The notes under the pieces were generated by a model. It searched no databases and was not told the origin of the DNA. It was given only the letters and a program-made list of their open reading frames with translations. The translations under genes and the position numbers were made by a program. From Phoronis australis (lineage: Eukaryota; Phoronida; Phoronidae), in the NCBI GenBank assembly GCA_002633005.1, contig NMRA01000843.1:34217-79229 (forward strand): 45,013 bases of DNA, read 5' to 3'. This document shows, in pieces, positions 31,042-41,500 of the stretch. Position 1 is the first letter of the stretch; the number at the start of each line of letters is the position of its first letter.

Positions 31042-33463
31042 CAAATAAAGATGTAAGAAAATGAGTTTTTGTAGGAGACGAATAAGTAAACTCAAGTTAG
31101 AAAGAGGAACTCTTACGACGACAGTGATTCTTCCAAAACGACATTAATTCGCACTGGGCCTATGTTGTCCATTTCCACCATTTTGCTGCGATCATTTTTT
31201 TATTTTTACGTCCATGCCATAGTGATCCTGATAAAAGTATAGGTTGGAAATAAGATCATTTTATTTTCCAAAATGGTGGCTTAATGCTTTCGTTAAATCT
31301 TATTTGTTAGCTTGAGAATTGTATCCCTGGACCTCGGATTATTCTGAAATGTATAGTTGAAGCAATTTAATCCATACATTTGGACCAAATTCCAGTTCCT
31401 CACTGAGTAATTACCTTTCCTCAATTAAATTCGGAAATTTGTTTATCTATATCGCTGTAAAAGTCTCAATCGCATGTATTCTGCCAACAAATTTTTTTTA
31501 ATATATTCACCAGAATATTTTCCCCAAGGAATACTTTAATATTTATATAATATCTATTACCACAATGTATTGTAAGAAATAGAAACATTAAGGCACACTT
31601 AGGTTCAGATTCTATGTATGTTTTAAGAAATACAGCATCCTTCATTCAACAAGCAGTGGCAATTAGGAGCGAAATTATGAATATTTCGGATATAATGGCG
31701 AGATTATACTGTTTATATATTAATATGTTGAACTGTGGGCCAGTGGCCCTATGAGTCGTGATAGTAAATGTATTCAATCTATCCTCGGGGTTTGCTGAAC
31801 TGAACATCATCATTTACAATCTTCCTAAGCAGACGTTAGTCACTCCGATAATCATTAGACACACATGAGAGGCAATCCCAGATACGAAGTATCCATCGCT
31901 CCAAAGTTTGACTAGTTATACCTCAAGAGGGCGCCCCAGATTCATTTCGCATCCAATGTTAAAGTCCACTGAGCATGGGACAAGTGGTTATACAAATTCT
32001 TCTGTCGATAAGCCAGTCAAGGGCAGTGTAAGCTAATGCCTGTATGCTGGTAACTAAAGGTCACGTGGTTCAACAAAATGGGAAGTTTTTGGGTCATTGG
32101 TATCGCAGGATTTTTTACGAAAATAAAGGAAGAAAAAAGTATATTCGCACAAAAAACTCAACACCTGGAATGCTATCTCTAGCACGTGACCTATACATTC
32201 TGTTATTAGAGCTTACGACCCCGAGACTAACCGCGGGAGTTTTTTCCTGAGAATTTCCTGCCGCCTGCTTGACTGAGTTTTGATAGAGAGTTGTAGTTAT
32301 AAAGCAAACCTAATTCCAAATGTTTATTTGTAATTTGTTTTATTGCCATCTTTTATTGTTATTTACCAGAGACCATTTTCTTTAGAAACATAACAATCGT
32401 AGAAATGTGTTCCATTTTGTGTATCATGATTATTAGTTTTTTACTTTCTCAAGAAAAATTTTATTTCTAAACGTTTATAGAAATCCTACACTGCAACTAA
32501 TGTGATGAGTATCCAGGGACCTTTACAATTCTACCTTATAGATGCTTGCCCAGTTTTATCTATCAGAAAACTTTTACCTGCAATTTTTTGATAAACAGTT
32601 GAAGTAATTTATCAATATTTTCCTAAATGTCGCTGCATTCTGAATTTCTAAAAAACAGTGTAATTCTATCAAACGTCACCAAAGATTCAATTAGTTATAA
32701 TATATAAAAATGCATAATTTTGGATGAAAGCCTGACTAAATTATCTACTTCAAATATGAGGGATCCATTTTGTAAAATCTCTGTCTTTCTAGGGTAGAAA
32801 TCTTTTGAACCATTGAAATTATTTCCCTAATATCCTGTTCATGTATAAAACCTCTGTGTTCACTTCCTTTTTATATCACTAATACACGCTAATATTTTTC
32901 GCATTTTGGTAATAGGCTTCTCTTGCTTTTTAAAATTGAAAAATATTTTTAAATCAGTCAGGTATTGGAAACAAAAATTAAGTCATTTATCTTTTGTCAC
33001 TGGTACAATCATCAAGAAGTGACAAAGGGTTTTCTAATGATATGACTCTTATGCAATTCCATTGAAAAACGGCGGAGTTGCGAAAAGTAAATTCCATAGC
33101 AAATACACACACCAGTACAAACAAATATTACAAAAAACGCCCACGTTAGACCCCAGGGGCCGCGAGATCTGAGTTGACATTCCAGGGCAAGAGTTCTATG
33201 CTTCAGGCTACTTCTCGTGATATCCTGAATTACAAAATTGTCTTAAATTGTATATCGTTCCTAAAACGAGCGTGATATAAAATTAACAATACTTACTGAA
33301 GTGAAAGAACACAAAAACGAAAGTATCGCCGCATTTTCTTCGAAAAAGATAAATCGAGACTTAATTGAAAAAATAGTCACCTATATCCAATTTCAAACAT
33401 TTATAGAGTTCTTATATTGCTAAACTGTTGCAAAAGGTGAACTCATTAATTGAGCTGTTTTAG
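31042..33463. other. Non-coding stretch, nothing recognised
   Basis: AT-rich DNA with only short chance open frames on both strands. No repeat or exon that I can support. Confidence 0.55.
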
Positions 33464-33522
33464 GAATCAAGAGATAAAAACGCTGTTGTCAATGAATTCC
33501 TAAACAGACTAGGCTCCGAAAG
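33464..33522 (+). CDS. Candidate plus-strand exon of unknown gene
   Basis: Between acceptor gagctgttttag and donor GTAAGA lies a 59-nt open segment encoding ESRDKNAVVNEFLNRLGSE plus two bases. The peptide looks like an amphipathic helix rather than chance AT-rich translation. No neighbouring plus-strand exon could be linked to it, so it remains isolated. Confidence 0.28.
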
Positions 33523-35138
33523 GTAAGATCTTTCCATGGTAGCCGCTGCCCTGCAAATCAACCCTTTTCGAGTCCAAACTTTAAGTGGGTATCCTAATTT
33601 TTCACCCCAATTACACAATGTCACTAGTGGAGCACCAACTCTATCACTTGTGACTGATAAACAAACGGGTGAAAGAAACCGAGGAACCATCCAGTCTGAT
33701 CGAATTTGTACACAGTTTTACAAATAATGATAACAATATTGGCTATAACAAGCAGTTGATTCCTATACACTTATACTTTTGTAAAAATTTGATGGCTTGT
33801 CCACCAGGCATTTTAACGTTTATTGACGAACAAAGCCATACCACTACTTTGTAAAAATCAGAGTTCACAATTCAATTTATTTAGAAGCACTTTGTTGACA
33901 CGTAGCGCTGGATGTGTCGTCTTACTGTGAGTTCATTGGTCAATAGAGGTTGACGTACACCGTAAACCACATGTAAAGTCCGGTTACGCCTCTGCACAGT
34001 TATTGTACACTCACGTTCAAAGACTGGTGTGTACATCAACATACACTGAATGTATAGGCACAGGTATGCAGGTATATACTGGTAGTACACAAAAAACTTT
34101 GATTAATTCTGCATTAAGCCTACATTAAAAGAACTCCTACACTCTCCGGTCTCTAACACAATTGTACAGACATGTCGTCTGTGAAGCTACTTTAGACGTT
34201 CCTAAACTTATGAACCTCGTCTTGCAATTGACCCAGTAACCCCTGGATAACGTTAGCGCACTGCATCCTGTAAAAGATTACACTTGATATATCGCTCCGC
34301 CGGGGACCGCGCATTTGCACAACTCATAGTTGTAGCGTGTATACTCGTGAGCGAGTCTACATTCACAGTTTTTCCTGGCAAACGCATGGACTGACAAAAG
34401 GTGTTTAGTCCGCGACAAAGCTATAAAGTTGACCTATAGGGGCAATACAAACACGTACCTTTTTCTTCTTTACTATACTTTCAATACATAGCAATCTAGA
34501 TTATAGGCCTACTGCCCTTGTAACTTTATCATCAATTTAATATTATGCTTCATCTGACTAGCTTTTGCCTAATGGTTGTATTTATAGAATGTGATGACAT
34601 CTTCAGCCTGACAGTTTATTTACAAGATGATAGAGGGGCGAATAGTCAAGGCTTACACTGTACATTTCCCCCTTGTTTTTCCCACTCGTACGTACCACGA
34701 ACTTTCTTAAACAGTTGGCAAACAAATAAAATTTTGCAAAGGTGTGAGGAAAAAGAAAATTCTGGTGGCCAGCGTGTGAAATGAGTGCAAGTCTGAACCA
34801 GGGTAATACTTTAAGGCTGGAGGAACGGAGACAATGAACCGTACTGAGTTGGTACGTGCTCTACTAAGGACGCACAAATCCACTGCAAACTTGCAGAGGC
34901 AGATCTACACCATTTTCGATATAGTTATATTCACCCCGCTAGCCCCGCCCCTCTCAGTTGGAGGTGCTGTGACGTGGGGAAATTTCTAGCGTGCAGCCAT
35001 TTTGACGGCTCAGTGCCGAGAGCGTCTAATTTAAATGTCTCTTTGTTTAAGTATAAAATAAGAGTGCCGGAATGCGCCTGGATCTCAACGTTCGTACCGT
35101 AAAAATTAATCATAATACTAAGATCAGAAACCATTAGT
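33523..35138. other. Non-coding stretch, nothing firmly recognised
   Basis: Small open frames on both strands. A minus-strand frame at 33881-34090 has a possible acceptor and a GTAAGA donor around RRNRTLHVVYGVRQPLLTNE, but no domain is recognised, so I do not call it. Confidence 0.45.
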
Positions 35139-35196
35139 TTGACCATAAGGCCACACTAGGCTAATTGTGCTATAAGGTCACACTAGGCTAATTATG
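35139..35196. repeat. Short direct duplication (about 31 bp, two units)
   Basis: ataaggccacactaggctaa and ataaggtcacactaggctaa follow each other about 31 bases apart. Confidence 0.85.
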
Positions 35197-35291
35197 GACG
35201 TCATAACGCTGATGCGGTCAACAATAAAACTTCGACTAACATGTTCAGCAACAGATCACGAAATGAATTCTGAGAAAATTTAAACTCTCAC

Positions 35292-35365
35292 CTTATCCAA
35301 TGTTATCCCCATGTCTAAGTCTAGACGTGAGAATGTCTCCTGATGTTCTGGCCAAGTGGCACGTA
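35292..35365 (-). CDS. Candidate exon, possibly upstream part of the ankyrin gene
   Basis: Minus strand, acceptor tatttttccag, donor GTGAGA. Only one frame is open throughout: two bases, then RATWPEHQETFSRLDLDMGI and TLDK. It exits in phase 0, matching the phase 0 entry of the ankyrin exon at 27675-27761 on the same strand. The composition is protein-like. The previous exon would have to end in phase 1 and was not found. The family is not recognised. Confidence 0.42.
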
Positions 35366-35538
35366 CTGGAAAAATACACGATGGGTTTCCCAATGAGATA
35401 AATATAGCTCATTGGTTTTTCCTTAAGTTTTGTTGCCTCCGTTGCTTAATAGGTCTTTGATGCAGATGTGACGGGAGCGCCGTCTATTGATGGAGCCGTG
35501 AGTGACGACGAGTCGCCAGTTTAGTTCCAGAAGCTAGA

Positions 35539-35992
35539 GTGTGTAATTATATTTTAAAGGGGTGTAAGATGGTCAATTCCTTATATGGAACTTCCGATGA
35601 CGAATTTTTAGTTCTATTTTGATTGGGTTTTACGTTTAACTTGAGACCCCTATTTTAGCGTAATTTGGAACATTCGCGGTGCGAATAAGCCTATAAAAAT
35701 GGGCCCCTCACGCTAACTGAAAACTTCGGATTCTGCCGGGTCTCGACTCTATCCGCAAGGAATCTCAACCAAGCAAACTAACTGTTTGGGCGTTTTAAAT
35801 TTGGACTTTGACATTTTTCAGCGAATTCTTCTTGTTCATAAATTCTTTGGGTTATAAGTTAAAGCTGCGATGTCGACGGAAGTTAGCGATGAGTTGTAAG
35901 TTTGTAGATTTGTGTTTCATATTTATTGCATAATAAAACTCAGTATATTTATCTTCTTCTCTCTTGTTTCACTCTCTATAAGTTGTCACCAT
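35539..35992 (+). mobile_element. LTR-like sequence with TATA box, poly(A) signal and possible primer binding site
   Basis: The segment has the order of an LTR. It begins tgtaattata. A TATA box (ctataaaaatggg) lies near 35692. A polyadenylation signal (aataaaa) is near 35932, followed by a pyrimidine- and T-rich stretch. It ends ...ttgtcacca. The next bases, tggttccctcgtaagcg, begin with TGG as tRNA primer binding sites do. A little further, gattcgaac resembles the complement of a tRNA T-loop, although the spacing to the tRNA end is off by one. No gag or pol frame follows within the window and no second LTR is seen, so it would be a truncated element. The borders are tentative. Confidence 0.4.
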
Positions 35993-36686
35993 GGTTCCCT
36001 CGTAAGCGATTCGAACGAGTGAAAAAGTACACAAATATTTTTATCGGCTACGAACAGTCGACATTTTAGAAACTAAGTAGATCGGTGCTGGTCGCTCCAC
36101 AGATTCCCGTTACACAAACAACAGATGGCGGGTTTGGCTATTAGAGGAGTTTCGCAGTGACATGCCGATTCACGTTACAAAAAATGGATTTCGCAACAGA
36201 TAAATGTTCACGTGAACTGCTGACGTAAAAGTAAATGTGAACTAAAAAACTGAGCTCAGGGTGTCCAGTTATGGTAAATGTAGGCCTAGTGCATGTCAGC
36301 TGTTTACAAGAAATTAAGACGCTCTGCCAATACAACTTCTTTTACGTGAAAAAAGGTCTATTGCCTTGTTGCGGATTTCTGGTGTTGGACGTCTGCTGTC
36401 CGTATGGAGTCAGCGTGGCAGCACAGCAATGGCACTGATCTACTTTCAGTATGAGAGTGTGTTTCATCAACCAAAGAGATGTTGATAGACCAAGGCTTCA
36501 GAATACTTTGTACCCACCTCGGTGGGGGGGTTGTCTACAAGAAGAATCCCTAGACGTCTGGTTTTCACCAACAATGGCTATAGTGAAGTATTAGCTACAT
36601 TTTTCCATGTTTTCAACTGCATCCTTTCCATTGTGGACACGGGGTAGGGCTGGACGATTTGCGCTGGAGGGAAGGGGGTTGTTCAA
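35993..36686. other. Non-coding stretch
   Basis: Sequence between the LTR-like segment and the C-run. No retroelement genes and no exon recognised. Confidence 0.5.
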
Positions 36687-36722
36687 CCCCCCCCCCCCCC
36701 CCCCCCCCCCNCCCCCCCCCCC
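36687..36722. repeat. Poly(C) run with one N
   Basis: About 35 consecutive C with one undetermined base at about 36711. Homopolymers of this length are prone to sequencing error. Open frames across it, on either strand, are not credible. Confidence 0.95.
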
Positions 36723-36921
36723 TGTGGCCAGGGGCCTGTAGTCTGTGGGGAAAGATGTATGTTTGTAAAAACAGAATTAATTTGCCCACAATAACTTCCA
36801 TCATCACCCATATAGTGATATACCAGAGCAGCATCAAAGGTATAGCCAATCCACGGGACGATAAGAAGAGCAGAACAAATAGATGTTGAAATGCTGTGCA
36901 GTTACCCACGAATAAATATAT

Positions 36922-36985
36922 AAAATAGTAAAACTAAAACGACGAGCATTAGTACCGAGGCTCGTCGTCTTAGTTTTACTATTTT
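36922..36985. repeat. Near-perfect hairpin, 26-bp arms and 12-nt loop
   Basis: aaaatagtaaaactaaaacg followed by acgagc (36922-36947) pairs with 36960-36985 with a single mismatch. The loop is attagtaccgag. There is no T-run typical of a bacterial terminator and no gene to terminate. It may be a foldback element or the ends of a deleted inverted-repeat transposon. Confidence 0.92.
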
Positions 36986-37025
36986 AACAGTAGAACAAGT
37001 AAATTAAAACAAAAACCACATCCAA

Positions 37026-37511
37026 TTGTGACCTAGAGAATGTTCAGAGTAATATATATATTAATTGTGACCTAGAGAATGTTCAGAGAGTAATACATAT
37101 ATTAATTGTGACCTAGAGAATGTTCAGAGAGTAATATATATATTAATTGTGACCTAGAGAATGTTCAGAGAGTAATATATATATTCATTGTGACCTAGAG
37201 AATGTTCAGAGAGTAATATATATATATTAATTGTGACCTAGAGAATGTTCAGAGAGTAATATATATATTAATTGTGACCTAGAGAATGTTCAGAGAGTAA
37301 TATATATATTAATTGTGACCTAGAGAATGTTGAGAGAGTAATATATATATTGTGACCTAGAGAATGTTCAGAGAGTAATATATATATTAATTGTGACCTA
37401 GAGAATGTTCAGAGAGTAATATATATTAATTGTGACCTAGAGAATGTTCAGAGAGTAATATATATATTAATTGTGACCTAGAGAATGTTCAGAGAGTAAT
37501 ATATATATTAA
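37026..37511. repeat. Minisatellite of about 41 bp, about 12 units
   Basis: Units contain attgtgacctagagaatgtt, cagagagtaa and a variable (TA)n tract before the next unit. Length differences among units come mostly from the number of TA steps. One unit has tgagag in place of cagag. Begins about 40 bases after the hairpin. Confidence 0.95.
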
Positions 37512-38365
37512 CAGTGTTTTCACTTAAATACAACTTATACACAAAAAATCTCAGACAATTTGTGATCAGTAATCAACATTTCCACTCTTCCCATTTTTGC
37601 AAATCCTCATAACTTGTTTCTTACCAGTCACTTGAAGATAACAAATCCATGTATTGCACTTTTGTTGGAAGCATGAACGTTTTATAGACATTGGCTATTA
37701 GACGACACAATTTTTGACAAACCTTTCACAATGAACCAATTTGAAAGCAAATTAGATACCTCACGACCAGATAAAAGCCCTATCCAGAATACCATGAAAT
37801 AAGCAGAATAATTCACGTCAACTATTTTAAATTGTCACCAAACATGGCTCTAACAATTCACACATGTGCCAGAATATGTCAACTTGTTTGAGTTAAGAAT
37901 AGAATGCTTAAGTTGCCTTTCTGGTAAAAATTTGCTGTAATACTGCAAATATCTTCCTTGAGAATTTCAACAGACTTCGTTTTGTGAAACGTTATTGCTT
38001 ATATCGGCCTCTGCTAAAGATACAACATATGAGATGTGTTTAATGACATTTGTATTACCAGTAAAGACATGTTAAGATCAAATTGACACTTTCACCAAAT
38101 TCTACAGTGTGCTGTTGACAATGTCGCGAAACACAAACAGATGAGGGATAGTCTATTTTCTCAATTTCAGTTAGATGAGGAATTTGACAAAATATACCCA
38201 ACTGCACTGTTATACTGATTTCTGAACAAAATAATTTCTGCTGCTCACACATCTACAACTGCAGACTAATTTCCACAAACTGCCAGCTGTGAACACAACT
38301 TGCACAACATGGTTAAACTTTATCCTTACAACAACATTTACACAGACGCCTACTTCGTACAGATC
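37512..38365. other. 3' flank or 3' UTR of the V-ATPase G gene
   Basis: Lies downstream of the V-ATPase G stop on the minus strand. A possible variant signal ATTAAA (minus strand) is at about 38039-38044, some 320 bases after the stop. No other gene recognised. Confidence 0.5.
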
Positions 38366-38533
38366 TCAAATCTTGGTATTTTGATGTAACTCAGGCTTGA
38401 TATCATACACTAGTTCTAACAACAGTTGTAACGCCTGCTCCTTATTCTTAGTCACATTGCTGTTAATTTCTGCAACTTGTTGCTTCGTGCTCTGCTCTAT
38501 TTTAGCCTCAGCGTCTCCCTTTGACCCCATTAT
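38366..38533 (-). CDS. ATP6V1G: V-ATPase subunit G, exon 3
   Basis: 168 nt including TGA. Acceptor gttttcag; begins [20 protein letters not shown], matching the LGS-containing middle of subunit G, and ends in the conserved D-I-x-PE-x-H segment. Confidence 0.96.
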   Translation of the reverse strand: MMGSKGDAEAKIEQSTKQQVAEINSNVTKNKEQALQLLLELVYDIKPELHQNTKI

Positions 38534-41500
38534 CTGAAAACGGAAAATGGACAAATAAAGGTACATGTACCAAATCGTATACTATGGTGGCTCTTTTATT
38601 TCTAATCACACAACACTCACCCCCTCTTGAGGTGGGCAGGTAAATACATTCATCTTTTCCTTTTCATTTTAACGATTCACACATTTTAGTTGCAAACATA
38701 TTTTTTGTTTCCAAACAACGGGGCTCGACATAACGAGCTGCAGGTCGCATTTGCGACCTGAAATTTGGAAATGCGAGCTGAGATTTTTGTCAGCTCGTAT
38801 AAAGTCGCAAAATGCGACCTGGAATTTCCAACGAATGCGAGCTGAGTTTTTACACTTCTCAACAGACACCTGGCAAATACAAAGCAACTCCTGTTAATCC
38901 GACCGTTATTTGGTTGTTGCCAAATACAAGTTCAAAAGAACACTAACCGAGAAAAGGCCTCCCGATGACTTGTAAGCAAGTCGCGTGAACATGGGATATG
39001 CAGAATCGATCTTTGACGCGTTTCATTGGCTAACACTTTCGGCCACTTTTGTAAATTCCCGGATTCGCCGAAGAAAGTTTCGGGCCAATGCTTACACGTG
39101 ATAAAACTTCACAAAACAACGGTGTTTCTATTAATTCTTAAGCGATCAACTTACCAAACTTTGTGGTGGACAAAAATGCTTATTTTTCACATAAGATGTC
39201 CTTATTACATGTACCAAATATCCACGACAATATCCCTGATATCGCACTGCGGCACCATTAGCGCGCAAGCGGTCCCGGCAGACAATCGTGACTTAGACTG
39301 AGGTATGCTTCTCCTTTTATCGTATTAAGACAGCCAAAGTGAAAATGACAACCTTGTTAATCGCCAAACGACGGTCACGTCTTTACTTTCAATTTTCCAA
39401 GAAATTCTCAAACCCTTTACTTGTTTCTGGGGCTACGTGCGCGAAATATGATTTGTCTTTCACACGTTGTTGCCAACGTAAAGTGTAGGCCTACTCCAGC
39501 GATTCAAGTGCGTGAACTCACGCGTGCGCACCACTTCAAAGAACAGCGACAGTCCTAAATGAAAGAGTATACCGGCTTGGCTCTGGTTTATTTGAAAATG
39601 AACTCAGATTCCCAGCGGTTATAAAAGACCCGATGTCCCGGGACCGATATAACCCAGAACTAACGTTATTCTGTTCCGATGTTTCCCGAGGTCGATGTTC
39701 TGTAANGTAAGAGCATAATCTAAACATTTTCCCGATGATCTAAAAAATCTGTTTTGGCGCGTAAAAATGGCGGGAAAATTTTGCGACCTGGCATTTACGA
39801 ATGCGAGCTGGATTTTGAAAATGCGACCTGGGATTTTGGCTAGGTCGCAAAATGCGACCTGGCAATTTTATTAGCGTCGAGCCCTGAACAACCAAATTGA
39901 ACTTGTCCATAGCAGAACTAAGGATCAATTGATGTATCTCCGCGTTTTTCTAAACTGTTCCCTGCATAGCTATAGTTTATTAAACACTTCCATAACTGGG
40001 CGGTAGGACTCTCGTTTGTTCCAGAGATTGTGGCCACAATTCCATCAAGGACTGCTTTACACAAGACACTTTCAATTGTACCTCTCTGAAGGTGGTTGTT
40101 TTTATATGATTTTGAAAAACAATAAAAACGGCACACAGCAAGTTATTGGTTAAACTCAGGAGAAAAAGTAGAGATCCTCAGATCATTTATATGCCACTTA
40201 TCACTTTCAAATAGTAAAACGGAAGTTGCTGATTGACAAAGCAGGAAAAATGTAGTTTTAGATTTACTAAAGCAAATTCCGGTTTTTGAAAACAGAAAAT
40301 TGTGGTCTCTGTGAACTCAAGAAGATGGAATTGCCAAGATTATGTTCTCAGCTTGAACACTAGATGGGGCTACCAGTAACTACATCTGTATTCTCAAACA
40401 GCAATATTTACCCTGGCCTCTTCATCTTTAAATTGTTTTTCCCTCTCTTGTCTATAAGCCTGGATGTCTGCATCAGCTTCAAACTTTGCCTGTTTTAATT
40501 TCTGAGCTTTGCCTGTAAGACAAATAAAACTAATTCAGAAATTGAGCAATCTCATTTTCACTCTCCCACCAATCACAACTGACATCTTTTGGCAATATTA
40601 GTGAACTACACTGCTGTATGTACATAATTGGGCCCATGCTCCTACAACTGAACAGGACAATCACCGAGGCAACACATTTGTTTGTGGACAACAAAGGCAT
40701 ACAGTAATGGTTATGAAATGGGAATGCTCAACCAAATTACCTTTTGAATGATAAAATCAAGCATATTATTGTAACAAACAATATGTATGAAAAGTTAGCT
40801 GAGAATAATAGATAGGATATAAATAGAAAACTTCAATGATATGTGGCCTTTCAGATTTTGTCTTAAAAATGCAATTTCATATGGGTCACCTGACCAAAAA
40901 AGATGTGATCTTGGCCATAAGAAAACTGGGTGTAACTGACGATTTTCAACGCGACCAAATAAATAGCACTGGCAATAGAGGTTTGAATCTATTCCTATTA
41001 ACTTGACAACAGTTGGACGGATTCAACAACAGAGGTGACCTCTATTGGCAACTGTTTTCTATATTTGCCTCTGTATTGTTGTAGTTGCTTTCTTTTCACG
41101 AAATATTGCACACAGTTTTGTGTTAAAAAGACTACAACGCCTTCCCATTTTTGGACGTTGGAATTGTTCTGTGCCATCTAGTGGCCATTTATGATACTGA
41201 AACCACCCGTAGAAGCACACCGTTAACAGTGCAGTCGTGAGCACATTTCAACGCTCTGCATAGACAGGTGCCCCCACTGTGCATGGAGTGGCTGGCATAT
41301 GTGTAACCTGCCCATGTAACTTTGTCTGTGTTACTGTTTAACCTCGAGCACATTGGATGTAATGACGTTCAGTCTTCAATGTCAGACACATATTAAAGGA
41401 CAATTCAAAAATTGGTTACAATAGTATTTGCTTGAGTTGGAAGCATTTTAAGACTTCAACTGGCGCTAAAGGTGTTCATCTACACTCGAAAGGTTCCCAT

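Noticed and set aside
30387-31064. 225-codon plus-strand open frame with a 26-residue repeat
   Set aside because: It follows exactly from the 26-bp minisatellite (three units equal 78 bases). No unique sequence or gene context supports translation.
36613-36909. Gly-rich or Pro-rich frame across the C-run
   Set aside because: Homopolymer of uncertain length containing an N; the frame is not reliable and has no domain.
36922-36985. Intrinsic transcription terminator
   Set aside because: Eukaryotic context, no adjacent gene end and no poly(T) tract after the stem.
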